DNA of 64,000 nt from assembly GCA_001544595.2 (NCBI GenBank), contig FCOH02000001.1:186001-250000 (forward strand), written 5' to 3'. The notes beneath the pieces are model-generated. The model saw only the letters and a program-made list of their open reading frames with translations. It had not been told where the DNA came from and made no database searches. Each line of letters begins with the position of its first letter. Position 1 is the stretch's first letter. This document shows positions 8,842-17,753 of the stretch, piece by piece. Both the position numbers and the translations under genes were made by a program. Source of the DNA: Caballeronia peredens. GTDB taxonomy: Bacteria; Pseudomonadota; Gammaproteobacteria; Burkholderiales; Burkholderiaceae.

Positions 8842-9814
8842 TCAAGGTGTGAGGACTCGGCGCCACGCGAAACCGCTGACGATACTGCTTGGGCGTGACA
8901 TTCAGACGGCGCGAGAAAGTGGTGCGCATGTGCGTTGCACTATGAAAGCCGCACTTGAACGCGATAGTCTTGAGTGGCGCATCGCTATCTTCGAGCAGCT
9001 TTCTCGCCGTATCGACGCGAACCTGCTCGACGAACGCCGACGGCGTCACCTTCGCATACTTCGCGAACACGCGAGAGAACGTGCGTCGGCTCACGGATAC
9101 GGCGCTTGCCAGTTGTTCGATGGAAAGTGCATCGGCAATATGCTCCGTCACGTATTGATGCACCTTGCCGATGATCGGCGCTTCGTCTTTGCCCGCGCCG
9201 ATATAAGGGCTGTACTGAGACTGCCCGCCCTCACGCTGGATATAGACGACGAGCCGCTTGGCTACATGCACGGCCAGTTCATGCCCCCAGTCTTCGGCGA
9301 CAAGCGAGAGACACAGGTCGATGCCTGCCGTCACGCCCGCGGAAGTGAAGAGGCGTCCATCGCGCGTGAAGATGCGATCGGGCTGCACGTCCGCTTCAGG
9401 GAATTCACGCGCCAGGCGCGCGGCGTCCGCCCAATGCGTAGTCGCCTGTTTGCCGTCGAGCAGGCCCGCGTGGCCGAGCAGGAATGCGCCGTTGCAGACG
9501 GAGCCGAAGCGGGCCGCGCCATGCGCCTGTTTCTGCAGCCACGCGAGGAATTCGGCAGGCGGTTGCGAGTCGGGCAATTGCGGTCCACCGGCGACGAGCA
9601 AGAGATCGAACTGGTCACTCGAATCGACGAAGCCGAACGGCACATGCAGTTGCATGCCGTTCGAGCACGTCACGACGCCCGCTTCGTAACCGACCAGCGC
9701 GACTTCATATCGTTGATGCAAGGGGAGATGCGTGTTGGCTTCCGCGAATACGTCGAGCGGACCTGCAACGTCGAGTGCCTGCACACCGTCGAACACAACC
9801 ATGGCGACTTTCAT
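8786..9814 (-). CDS. GlxA-type regulator (DJ-1/PfpI domain plus AraC HTH)
   Basis: Protein of 342 residues. Residues 1-180 are a DJ-1/PfpI (class I glutamine amidotransferase-like) domain beginning MKVAMVVFDGVQALDVAGPLDVF, with the nucleophile-elbow cysteine in GSVCNGAFLLGHAGLLDG. Residues about 235-330 form an AraC double HTH (LSIEQLASAVSVSRRTFSRVF and LKTIAFKCGFHSATHMRTTF). Members of this family activate catabolic genes for carnitine, choline or arginine, but the ligand here is unknown. The ATG at 9814 is chosen because it gives the canonical DJ-1 start. It is upstream of and overlaps mug. A second GlxA-like regulator lies at 56226. Confidence 0.9.
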   Translation of the reverse strand: MKVAMVVFDGVQALDVAGPLDVFAEANTHLPLHQRYEVALVGYEAGVVTCSNGMQLHVPFGFVDSSDQFDLLLVAGGPQLPDSQPPAEFLAWLQKQAHGAARFGSVCNGAFLLGHAGLLDGKQATTHWADAARLAREFPEADVQPDRIFTRDGRLFTSAGVTAGIDLCLSLVAEDWGHELAVHVAKRLVVYIQREGGQSQYSPYIGAGKDEAPIIGKVHQYVTEHIADALSIEQLASAVSVSRRTFSRVFAKYAKVTPSAFVEQVRVDTARKLLEDSDAPLKTIAFKCGFHSATHMRTTFSRRLNVTPKQYRQRFRVAPSPHTLIDFDIDECIEQEELAEID

Positions 9815-10045
9815 GCCGTGACCTTCATCAAGTACGAGCGTCAACTTCAAGCGATGTCCCAGTCTATAGCAACGTGCGTCCGCTAACGACGCCGCGACCG
9901 GTAAATGACTTTTGCGTTCATGTAACAAACGCGCATGGCCCAAAACCCGCATGGATTGGCCCGAGAGTGTCCGATATACGTGGGCTTGCGTCGCATCGAC
10001 TGCCTAGACTTGAGTCAATATCGCTGCCGAGTGAGGCAAATCATC

Positions 10046-12844
10046 ATGCTAGTCCGGGAACATCAAACATCCTTCCTGTTCGGAGGAAACGCTCCTTATG
10101 TCGAGGAGCAGTACGAGCAGTATCTGAGTAACCCCGAGTCCGTCACGAGCGAGTGGCGCGACTATTTCGACGCGCTGAGCGAAACGCCCGCCATCGACGG
10201 GAGTGATCGCGATGACGAGCCGCATGCGCCGGTGGTCAGCAGCTTCATCGAACTTGCGAAGAGACCGTTTGAGCATCAAGCATTGCGCGACGGCGGCCTG
10301 GCGCTCGCAAGAAAACAGGTGGCCGTGCAAACGCTCATCGCGGCATTCAGAACGGTCGGCACGCGCAATGCGAGGCTCGATCCGCTGCTCTGGACGCCGC
10401 CGCGTCCGCTCGCCGAACTCACGCCCGCCTACTATGGTTTGACGGTGGCGGACATGTCCACGAGGTTCAGCACCGCCGACACCTATTTCTTCGATGAAGA
10501 CGCGACGCTTCAGGAGATCGTCGCGGCACTCGAACAGACCTATACCGGCACGCTGGGCGCGGAGTTCATGCATCTCAGCGACGCCAACGAGCGGCGCTGG
10601 TGGCAGATGAGGCTCGAATCCGCGAGAGCGAAGCCGTTGTTCACGCGTGCGGAGAAGAGCCGCTTTCTTGATCGTCTGATAGCGGCCGAAGGGCTCGAAA
10701 AATATCTGCACACACGCTATGTCGGACAGAAGCGATTCTCGCTCGAAGGCGGCGAATCGCTGATCGTGTTGCTCGACGAACTCGTGCGCTATGGCGCTTC
10801 GAAGAAGTTGCGCTCGGTCGTGATGGGCATGGCGCATCGCGGGCGTCTGAACGTGCTGGTGAACATCGCAGGCAAACCCCTGCATGCGCTCTTCGATGAA
10901 TTCGACGGCAAGCACGCGGACACGTTGCCCGAAGGCGATGTCAAATATCACAAGGGTTTCAGCAGCATCACGCAAACCGACGATGGACCGGTCGAGGTCG
11001 TGCTCGCGTTCAATCCGTCGCATCTCGAGATCGTGAATCCGGTCGTGCAGGGCATGGCGCGCGCGAAAGCGGATACGTCGGCATCGGGGGACAGGGAAAG
11101 CGTGCTGCCGGTCGAAATTCATGGCGACGCGGCGATGTCGGGTCAGGGTGTCGTGATGGAGACACTGAGCCTTTCCTACACGCGCGGGCATGGCACGGGG
11201 GGAACCGTGCATGTTCTCGTCAACAACCAGATTGGCTTCACCACTTCGGACCCGCGCGATACGCGCTCGTCGTTCTATGCGACGGATATCGTCAAGATGA
11301 TCGAGGCGCCGGTGCTGCACGTCAACGCCGACGATCCCGAAGCGGTGGCCATGGCCGTGCGTCTCGCGCTCGACTATCGCACGGAGTTCCGCCGCAGCGT
11401 CGTCATCGATCTCGTCTGCTTCCGCAAGCACGGGCATCAGGAACAGGATACGCCCGCGATCACGCAGCCTTTGATGTATCGCGCGATCGCGGCGCATCCC
11501 GGCGTGCGCACGCTCTATGCGCAAAAGTTGCTTCGCGAAGGCGCGCTCACGGAGAATGAAGTCGAAGCGCACATCGAGGCAAGCCGTACGCGTCTCGATG
11601 ATGCACACGACGCCGAGGCGTCGCCGCCGCAGCAATCCGATATCGAATCGACGGCGCAGCGCTATGACGCACCGTCGACAGAGCAATTGCGCGCCCTGGC
11701 ACAGCGCATAGCGAGCGTGCCGGATGACTACGAGCTTCATCCGCTCGTGAAGAAGATGATGAACGGTCGCCGCGATATGGCGGAAGGAAAGAGGCCGCTC
11801 GACTGGGGCATGGGCGAGCATCTTGCATTCGCTTCACTTTTGAATCAAGGTCTCGACGTGCGGTTGAGCGGACAGGACAGCGCACGAGGCACGTTCAACC
11901 ATCGTCATGCGGTGCTGCATAACCAGAGGCGGACGAACCGCGCGCAAGGCGTGTTCATTCCGCTCGAACATGCGGGCGACGTGCAAGGCCGATTCACCGT
12001 GACGAACTCGATTCTTTCCGAAGCGGCCGTGCTCGCGTTCGAATATGGCTACTCGACAGTGCATCGCGATGCGCTCGTGATATGGGAAGCGCAGTTCGGC
12101 GATTTCGCGAATGGCGCGCAAGTCGTCATCGACCAGTTCATCGCTGCGGGCGCGGCGAAGTGGGGACAACGCAGCGCGTTGACGATGTTCCTGCCACACG
12201 GGCAGGAAGGGCAAGGTCCCGAACACGCATCGGCGCGGCTGGAGCGGTATCTGCAATTGAGCGCTCAGGACAACATGCGCGTGACGCAGCCGACATCGCC
12301 GGCGCAATTGTTCCATCTATTGAGGATGCAGATGCTCGCCTTCGACCGCAGGCCGCTGATCGTGATGACGCCCAAGTCGCTGTTGCGTCATCCCGAGGCA
12401 GTCAGCTCGTTCGATGAACTGGCGCATGGCGCGTTTCGTGAAGTGCTGCCCGACGCGAATGCCGATACATCGCGTGATGCGCGCATCGAGCGTGTGATCG
12501 TGACGTCAGGCAAGGTGTATTTCGATCTGCTCGACTACCGGCGCAAGCACGGCATCGACGACGCGCCGGTCATCCGCGTCGAGCAGTTGTATCCGTTTCC
12601 GTCGCAGCAACTGGCCGCGGAGTTTGCGCGTTATCCCGCGCTCAAGCATGTGGTCTGGTGTCAGGAGGAGCCGCGCAATCAGGGTGCGTGGAGTTTCATC
12701 GAACCGCAATTGCGCGAGCTTCTGTCCTCGCACGCGGAACTGACTTATGCGGGAAGCGCCGCGTCCGCATCGACCGCGCCGGGTTATCAGGCGGCGCACG
12801 CGGCACGACACGCGCAAACCGTCGCGAGCGCGTTTGCAATGTAA
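10046..12844 (+). CDS. sucA: 2-oxoglutarate dehydrogenase E1 component (stand-alone copy)
   Basis: Protein of 932 residues, close to the usual 930-950. E1o decarboxylates 2-oxoglutarate with thiamine diphosphate and passes the succinyl group to E2. Visible family features are the N-terminal FLFGGNAPYVEEQYEQYLSNPESV region that contacts E2, MGMAHRGRLNVLVNI, HGDAAMSGQGVVMET (cofactor-binding), NNQIGFTTSDP, and HGQEGQGPEHASARLERYLQ near the C-terminus. The ATG at 10046 gives the family N-terminus. No sucB or lpd gene is adjacent, which is unusual, so this is probably a second copy on an accessory replicon. It might use E2/E3 encoded elsewhere or act as a 2-oxoglutarate decarboxylase. Confidence 0.93.
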   Translation: MLVREHQTSFLFGGNAPYVEEQYEQYLSNPESVTSEWRDYFDALSETPAIDGSDRDDEPHAPVVSSFIELAKRPFEHQALRDGGLALARKQVAVQTLIAAFRTVGTRNARLDPLLWTPPRPLAELTPAYYGLTVADMSTRFSTADTYFFDEDATLQEIVAALEQTYTGTLGAEFMHLSDANERRWWQMRLESARAKPLFTRAEKSRFLDRLIAAEGLEKYLHTRYVGQKRFSLEGGESLIVLLDELVRYGASKKLRSVVMGMAHRGRLNVLVNIAGKPLHALFDEFDGKHADTLPEGDVKYHKGFSSITQTDDGPVEVVLAFNPSHLEIVNPVVQGMARAKADTSASGDRESVLPVEIHGDAAMSGQGVVMETLSLSYTRGHGTGGTVHVLVNNQIGFTTSDPRDTRSSFYATDIVKMIEAPVLHVNADDPEAVAMAVRLALDYRTEFRRSVVIDLVCFRKHGHQEQDTPAITQPLMYRAIAAHPGVRTLYAQKLLREGALTENEVEAHIEASRTRLDDAHDAEASPPQQSDIESTAQRYDAPSTEQLRALAQRIASVPDDYELHPLVKKMMNGRRDMAEGKRPLDWGMGEHLAFASLLNQGLDVRLSGQDSARGTFNHRHAVLHNQRRTNRAQGVFIPLEHAGDVQGRFTVTNSILSEAAVLAFEYGYSTVHRDALVIWEAQFGDFANGAQVVIDQFIAAGAAKWGQRSALTMFLPHGQEGQGPEHASARLERYLQLSAQDNMRVTQPTSPAQLFHLLRMQMLAFDRRPLIVMTPKSLLRHPEAVSSFDELAHGAFREVLPDANADTSRDARIERVIVTSGKVYFDLLDYRRKHGIDDAPVIRVEQLYPFPSQQLAAEFARYPALKHVVWCQEEPRNQGAWSFIEPQLRELLSSHAELTYAGSAASASTAPGYQAAHAARHAQTVASAFAM

Positions 12845-13148
12845 CGATGCATGCATGCCGCCGGCGCGATCCTGACGTCATGGCCCATAACCGACCGGTT
12901 TTGGCCAGTGAGCGAACAGGATCGTTGCCCGTGCGGCGTGGATCATCGGCAGAATGATCGAGCCCCCTCACAATTCTTCCGGAAGCGCATCGACGAGATG
13001 CTGATCGGACGTAGCCCCGTGCGATGACCTCGGCGGGATATTCGTCTGTCGACTGGTGCCGAACATATGCTGTTCTCGAGTTGGAAGGGAAATCGTTTCT
13101 TGATCAGGGCGTCGATATGCTCGGCGCCGGTTTCCTTGCGAGTCACGT
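12845..13148. other. Spacer between sucA and the acetolactate synthase gene
   Basis: About 304 bases. I see no convincing gene, terminator or operator. A short ACCGACCGGTTTTGGCC symmetry near 12890 is not strong enough to call. Confidence 0.4.
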
Positions 13149-15014
13149 ATGAGCCGAAACCCGAAAGTCCTCTTGCCGCTTCTTCCGGAAGCGAGTCCCG
13201 TCGATGAACCGATATCCGGCGCCGACATCATTCTGCGCGTGCTGGCCGAACAGGGCGTCGATACCTTGTTCGGATACAGCGGCGGCGCCATCCTCCCGAC
13301 CTACGACGCCGTGTTCCGCTTCAACGAAATGCACGCGGAGCATCCCGAGAAGCAGATCAGGCTCGTCGTGCCGGCCAATGAACAATCCGCCGGCTTCATG
13401 GCCGCGGGCTACGCGCGCGCGAGCGGCAAGGTCGGCGTATTCATGGTGACGTCGGGGCCGGGCGCGACGAACGCGGTGACGCCCATCGCCGACTGCAACG
13501 GCGATTCCGTGCCCGTCGTGCTGATATGCGGTCAGGTGCCGCGCGCGGCCATCGGCAGCGATGCGTTTCAGGAAGCGCCCGTTTTCAACATCATGTCCGC
13601 GTGCGCCAAGCAGGTCTTTCTCGTGACCGATCCGGACAAGCTCGAACAGACGCTGCGCAGCGCATTCGAGATCGCGCGCACGGGCCGCCCGGGCCCGGTC
13701 GTCGTGGATGTGCCCAAAGATATCCAGAACTGGAAGGGCTCGTATCGCGGACACGGCACGCTGCAGTTTCGCGGCTATTCGGATCGGCTTCGTCTGGTTG
13801 CGAAGGGCGCGCGTCTCGAAGAGCGCAAGTGTGCCGAATTCTTCGATCTTCTTGCGCAAAGCAAACGGCCGCTTCTGTATGTGGGCGGCGGCGTGATTAC
13901 ATCGGGTGCAGCGGCGGAGTTGCGGCGCTTCAGCGAGCGTTACCGGATTCCGGTCGTATCGACGCTGATGGGTCTCGGCGCCCTCTCTCCCCGACATGAA
14001 CTGTCGCTCGGAATGCTCGGCATGCACGGCGCCGCATGCGCGAATTATGCGGTCGAAGATTGCGATTTCCTGATTGCCGTCGGCGCGCGCTTCGATGACC
14101 GCGTCGCGGGCGGCCGCCCCGAAACGTTCGCGCCGAACGCGCGATATGTGGCGCATATCGATATCGACGAAGCGGAGATCAACAAGGTCAAACGCGTGCA
14201 CTGGAGTCACATCGGCGATGCGAAGGAAGCTTTGCGTTCGCTGATGGCGCTCGGTCCCGACGCGTCACCGGCGACCGGCTGGACCGAGCATGCGGCGGAA
14301 CTCAAGCGCACATACGGCATGAACTATGACCGGAACAATCCGGCTATCCAGCCGCAGTGGGTCATCGAAAAACTCAGCGAGATCACCGGCGGGCGCGCGA
14401 TCGTCAGCACGGGCGTAGGCCAGCATCAGATGTGGGCCGCGCAGTTCTTCGATTTCGTCGAGCCTCGCAGCCTGCTCACGTCGGGCAGCATGGGCACGAT
14501 GGGATTCGGCCTGCCGGCGGCGATCGGTGCGCAACTCGCGCGGCCGGACGCACTCGTGATCGATATCGACGGCGACGGCAGCATCCGCATGAATATCGGC
14601 GAACTCGAAACGGCGACTACCTATGACGTGCCGGTCAAGGTGCTGCTGCTCAATAATGGCGGCGACGGCATGATTCGCCAGTGGCAGCGTCTCTTTTACG
14701 ACGGGCGCCTGGTCGTGAGCGACAAGGCGCTGCATCGGAAGGATTTCGTGCTCGCGGCACAGGCCGATGGCTTCGAGTTTGCCTGCCGCGTCGAGACGAA
14801 GGGCGAGCTCGAAGAGAAGCTCAGGGCGTTCGTCGAATTCGACGGCCCCGCATTTCTCGAGGTGATGATCGATCGCGACGCCGACGTGTTTCCGATGGTC
14901 GGCCCCGGACAAAGCTATTCGAACATGATCACGGGGCCCTTCATACCGTCACGTTCGGAGCGCGACGCCGATGTGTCGGTCGCAGCGAATCGACCTGCCA
15001 CGGATATGTTCTGA
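13149..15014 (+). CDS. ilvB: Acetolactate synthase large (catalytic) subunit
   Basis: Protein of 621 residues, thiamine-diphosphate- and FAD-dependent, condensing two pyruvates (or pyruvate and 2-ketobutyrate) in branched-chain amino acid synthesis. The catalytic glutamate is in VPANEQSAGFMAAGYAR. The FAD region, the GSMGTMGFGLPAAIGAQ segment and the ThDP motif GDGSIRMNIGELETATTYDVPVKVLLLNN are all present. About 40 extra residues precede the family core, and the RBS is weak. No regulatory subunit (ilvN) or ilvC is adjacent; the next gene is a small HTH protein on the same strand 18 bases on. It may be a catabolic or accessory AHAS. Confidence 0.9.
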   Translation: MSRNPKVLLPLLPEASPVDEPISGADIILRVLAEQGVDTLFGYSGGAILPTYDAVFRFNEMHAEHPEKQIRLVVPANEQSAGFMAAGYARASGKVGVFMVTSGPGATNAVTPIADCNGDSVPVVLICGQVPRAAIGSDAFQEAPVFNIMSACAKQVFLVTDPDKLEQTLRSAFEIARTGRPGPVVVDVPKDIQNWKGSYRGHGTLQFRGYSDRLRLVAKGARLEERKCAEFFDLLAQSKRPLLYVGGGVITSGAAAELRRFSERYRIPVVSTLMGLGALSPRHELSLGMLGMHGAACANYAVEDCDFLIAVGARFDDRVAGGRPETFAPNARYVAHIDIDEAEINKVKRVHWSHIGDAKEALRSLMALGPDASPATGWTEHAAELKRTYGMNYDRNNPAIQPQWVIEKLSEITGGRAIVSTGVGQHQMWAAQFFDFVEPRSLLTSGSMGTMGFGLPAAIGAQLARPDALVIDIDGDGSIRMNIGELETATTYDVPVKVLLLNNGGDGMIRQWQRLFYDGRLVVSDKALHRKDFVLAAQADGFEFACRVETKGELEEKLRAFVEFDGPAFLEVMIDRDADVFPMVGPGQSYSNMITGPFIPSRSERDADVSVAANRPATDMF

Positions 15015-15032
15015 CGTTTGACGAGCAACACC

Positions 15033-15329
15033 ATGGACGCAAATCTCATCCACAAGGCGCTAGCCAGTCCGCTGCGGCGCGACATTCTCGCGTGGCTGAA
15101 AATGCCCGACGAGGCCTTTGCGCATGAGCAAAGCGCATTCGGCCACGGCGTGCCGTCGAATGCGATCCAGACGCGAAGCGGGTTATCACAATCGACCGTG
15201 TCGGCGCATCTTGCATTGCTGGTCGAGGCCGGGCTGCTGGTATCGACGCGCGTCGGTCCGTTCGTGCTCATGTCGCGAAACGAGCCGGTCATACGCGCGT
15301 TCGTCGCGCAAATGCAGAGCAGTCTTTGA
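15033..15329 (+). CDS. ArsR-like winged-helix regulator
   Basis: Protein of 98 residues with a single winged helix-turn-helix. HKALASPLRRDILAWLKMPDEAF is the first helix pair typical of ArsR/SmtB proteins, and IQTRSGLSQSTVSAHLALLVEAGLL is the recognition helix and wing. No metal-binding cysteine pair is seen, so it is probably not a metal sensor. The ATG at 15033 is preferred over an upstream TTG. It lies 18 bases after ilvB and is probably co-transcribed. It could control ilvB or the downstream hydrolase. Confidence 0.85.
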   Translation: MDANLIHKALASPLRRDILAWLKMPDEAFAHEQSAFGHGVPSNAIQTRSGLSQSTVSAHLALLVEAGLLVSTRVGPFVLMSRNEPVIRAFVAQMQSSL

Positions 15330-15335
15330 AGCGCG

Positions 15336-15366
15336 GGCGCTCATCCGGTTCGACGGGATGAGCGCC
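15336..15366 (+). terminator. Hairpin terminator after the ArsR-like gene
   Basis: An 11-bp perfect stem, GGCGCTCATCC (15336-15346) with GGATGAGCGCC (15356-15366), and a 9-base loop, seven bases past the stop. There is no clear T-run, but its strength and position support termination. Confidence 0.55.
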
Positions 15367-15374
15367 GCGCAAGC

Positions 15375-15428
15375 ATACCTTTAGGTAGGTCGGGCAAATC
15401 ATTCGATATCGCGCGCATACGATGGTAC
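15375..15428. promoter_or_regulatory. ATACC/GGTAT-type motifs before the hydrolase gene
   Basis: ATACC-TTTA-GGTAG at 15375-15388 and ATACGATGGTAC at 15417-15428 lie 110-160 bases before the hydrolase start. Similar symmetric motifs occur before the genes at 18359 and 26180 and before moaA. They are candidate sites for a FixJ/LuxR-type regulator, such as the one encoded at 16980-17753. The motif is seen; the regulator assignment is inferred. Confidence 0.4.
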
Positions 15429-15536
15429 GAATGCGCTGCGCCTTCCGGCTTCATAAACTTTCCCATAGACGCGAGCGGTGATACACGAAGTGCCGGACCT
15501 GGCGCTTGCCGCAGCATCGAACCGGGAGAACGGGCC

Positions 15537-16550
15537 ATGGACGATTCGGTCGACCTGCAACGCCGCCGCATCGTCGGTGCGACCATCGCGATGATGGCGC
15601 TCGCGGAGGCGGGCGCGATCGGCAGCGCCTATGCACAGATGGATGGCGGCGCGAGCCTCGGACCGATTCGCCAGATCGACGCGGGCGTGCTCAGCGTGGG
15701 CTATACGCAGAGCGGCCCGAGCGACGGCCCGGTTGCCATATTGCTGCATGGCTGGCCTTACGACATTCACAGTTATGCCGAAGTGGCGCCGTTGCTCGTC
15801 GCCGCGGGTTATCGCGTGATCGTGCCGCATTTGCGCGGCTACGGGTCCACACGATTTCTTTCGGCGGACACGCCGCGCAACGGGCAACAGATCGTAACCG
15901 CGATCGACATACTTGCGCTGATGGACGCGCTCAAGATCGATCAGGCCGTGCTCGGCGGCTATGACTGGGGCGCGCGCACGGCGGACATCATCGCAGCGTT
16001 ATGGCCTGAACGCGTGAAAGCGCTCGTGTCGGTCAGCGGCTATCTGATCGGCAGTCAGGCGGCGAACAAGAAGCCGCTGCCGCCGCAAGCCGAACTGCAA
16101 TGGTGGTACCAGTACTACTTCGCGACGGAACGCGGCGCGCTCGGCTATGCGGCAAACCTGGACGCGTTCAACAAGCTGATCTGGCAACTCGCATCGCCCA
16201 AATGGCATTTCGACGATGCGACGTATGAGCGTTCCGCGGCATCGTTCCGCAATCCGGATCACGTGGCCATCGTGATCCACAACTATCGCTGGCGTCTCGG
16301 TCTCGCGCAGGGCGAGGCGCAATACGATGCGCTCGAACAGCGTCTCGCCGCCGCGCCCACGATTGCCGTGCCGACCATCACGCTCGAAGGCGACGCCAAC
16401 GGCGCACCGCATCCCGAGCCTGCGGCCTATGCGAAGAAGTTCAGCGGCAAGTACCTGCACCGGACCATCGGCGGCGGGGTCGGTCACAACTTGCCTCAGG
16501 AAGCGCCCCGAGCCTTCGCGGACGCCATTCAGCAAGCCGCACATCTGTGA
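15537..16550 (+). CDS. Exported alpha/beta hydrolase (epoxide hydrolase-like)
   Basis: Protein of 337 residues. An N-terminal twin-arginine-like signal (QRRRIVGATIAMMAL, ending near AYAQ) suggests Tat export. The mature part has the alpha/beta hydrolase fold: oxyanion loop LHGWPYDIHSY, nucleophile elbow GGYDWGAR with aspartate as nucleophile, and the C-terminal histidine in GGGVGHNLPQEAP. An Asp nucleophile is typical of epoxide hydrolases and haloalkane dehalogenases. The substrate is unknown. The DUF3331 gene follows 15 bases later, so the two are probably one operon. Confidence 0.88.
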   Translation: MDDSVDLQRRRIVGATIAMMALAEAGAIGSAYAQMDGGASLGPIRQIDAGVLSVGYTQSGPSDGPVAILLHGWPYDIHSYAEVAPLLVAAGYRVIVPHLRGYGSTRFLSADTPRNGQQIVTAIDILALMDALKIDQAVLGGYDWGARTADIIAALWPERVKALVSVSGYLIGSQAANKKPLPPQAELQWWYQYYFATERGALGYAANLDAFNKLIWQLASPKWHFDDATYERSAASFRNPDHVAIVIHNYRWRLGLAQGEAQYDALEQRLAAAPTIAVPTITLEGDANGAPHPEPAAYAKKFSGKYLHRTIGGGVGHNLPQEAPRAFADAIQQAAHL

Positions 16551-16565
16551 TCAGGGAGCCTTATC

Positions 16566-16958
16566 ATGCATCGCACTCTCAAGTTTCCGGACCCGTGGTC
16601 GCAGATCATCGTCATGTTGAACGGACGAGCGGATGCGCATATCGCAGGCGCATTGCGACAGCTTCCGCGCGAACGCGCCGCGCTCGTTGCCGGAGCATTC
16701 AATCGCGCGCCCCTGGTCGATGTCGTCGAGCGGCCGACTTCGACGACCGCGACGATCTACTGGCGTGACGCCACGTGCGGTTGTTACGGGCATCAGACAT
16801 GGAGAACGTCGCGCGCGCGGGCGGCGGGTGTCTGTGCAATGAGCGGCAAGCGAATTGCGCCCGGTGATTTCGTCTATCGGCCGAGCAGCCGGTCATCCGT
16901 GTGCAATGGCCACTCGATGATTCTCGCGTCGGTCCTCGAGAGCGAAGTGCCGGCATGA
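16566..16958 (+). CDS. DUF3331 domain protein, second copy
   Basis: Protein of 130 residues and paralogue of the one at 1205-1582. Shared core: RPTSTTATIYWRD, the CYGHQTWR segment, GVCAMSGKRIAPGDFVY and SMILASVLE near the end. The cysteine pattern differs slightly (one Cys of the Cys-Cys pair is Gly here). It follows the exported hydrolase with a good RBS (AGGGAGCC) and ends 21 bases before the convergent response-regulator gene. Function unknown. Confidence 0.85.
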   Translation: MHRTLKFPDPWSQIIVMLNGRADAHIAGALRQLPRERAALVAGAFNRAPLVDVVERPTSTTATIYWRDATCGCYGHQTWRTSRARAAGVCAMSGKRIAPGDFVYRPSSRSSVCNGHSMILASVLESEVPA

Positions 16959-16979
16959 CCTTCGCGCCCGATCGACAAC

Positions 16980-17753
16980 TCAGGACGGCCGGCGAGTGCT
17001 CGAAGAAGGCATCACGTTGAGTACGACGGGCGACGGGGCCGCCTCGTCGTCGGCTGTGTCGTGTGACAGCGGCGCGAATTTCAAGGGCGCGACGGACGTC
17101 GATTCGATGCCGAGCGCTTCGGCCTTTCTCACGAGATCGGGCAGACTGCGCGAGGCCATCTTCTTCATGACCTGGCCGCGATAGATCTTCACGGTGATCT
17201 CGCTCAAATTCATTTCGTAGGCGATCTGCTTGTTGAGCAGGCCCGCGACAACATGCTTCATCACTTCCTTCTCGCGCACCGTCAGCGACTCGAACGCCGC
17301 GAAGACGCCCGCAAGCGCGGCTTCCGACGCGCGGCGTCGGGCGTCGCGCTTGAGCGCATGCGCGATGGCATCGAGCATGTCCTGCTCGCGAAACGGCTTC
17401 TCGAAGAAGTCGAGCGCGCCCGCCTTCATCGCCTTGACCGTCATTTCGATGTCGCCATACGCGGTGATGAAAAGAATCGGCATGCGCAGACCGCTGCGGG
17501 CCGCTTCGGTCTGAAACGTGAGGCCGCTTTCGCCGCGCAGCCTGACGTCGAGGATCAGACAGCTCGGCGCATCGTGCTTGGGAAACGCGAGGAATGCAGC
17601 CGGTGAATCGAACGTCTCGACCCGCAGTCCGACGGACCGCGCGAGACTTTCGAGCGTAAAGCGGATCGATTCGTCATCGTCGATGACATACACCACGGGC
17701 GTCGTGTTTTCGGTCTTCGTCCTGTTCGGCGTCGAATGCAATCCGGGGACCAT
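16980..17753 (-). CDS. FixJ-type response regulator
   Basis: Protein of 257 residues. The receiver domain (about 19-135) shows the acidic pocket VIDDDES at 25-27, phospho-acceptor Asp69 in CLILDVRL, the conserved Thr in FITAYGD, and the Lys in FEKPF. A LuxR/FixJ helix-turn-helix follows (about 155-215: LTVREKEVMKHVVAGLLNKQIA, LSEITVKIYRGQVMKKM). The roughly 40-residue C-terminal tail is low-complexity. The start at 17753 has a strong RBS (GGAGG). No kinase gene is directly adjacent; the giant hybrid kinase at 20041 is the nearest candidate partner. Confidence 0.92.
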   Translation of the reverse strand: MVPGLHSTPNRTKTENTTPVVYVIDDDESIRFTLESLARSVGLRVETFDSPAAFLAFPKHDAPSCLILDVRLRGESGLTFQTEAARSGLRMPILFITAYGDIEMTVKAMKAGALDFFEKPFREQDMLDAIAHALKRDARRRASEAALAGVFAAFESLTVREKEVMKHVVAGLLNKQIAYEMNLSEITVKIYRGQVMKKMASRSLPDLVRKAEALGIESTSVAPLKFAPLSHDTADDEAAPSPVVLNVMPSSSTRRPS

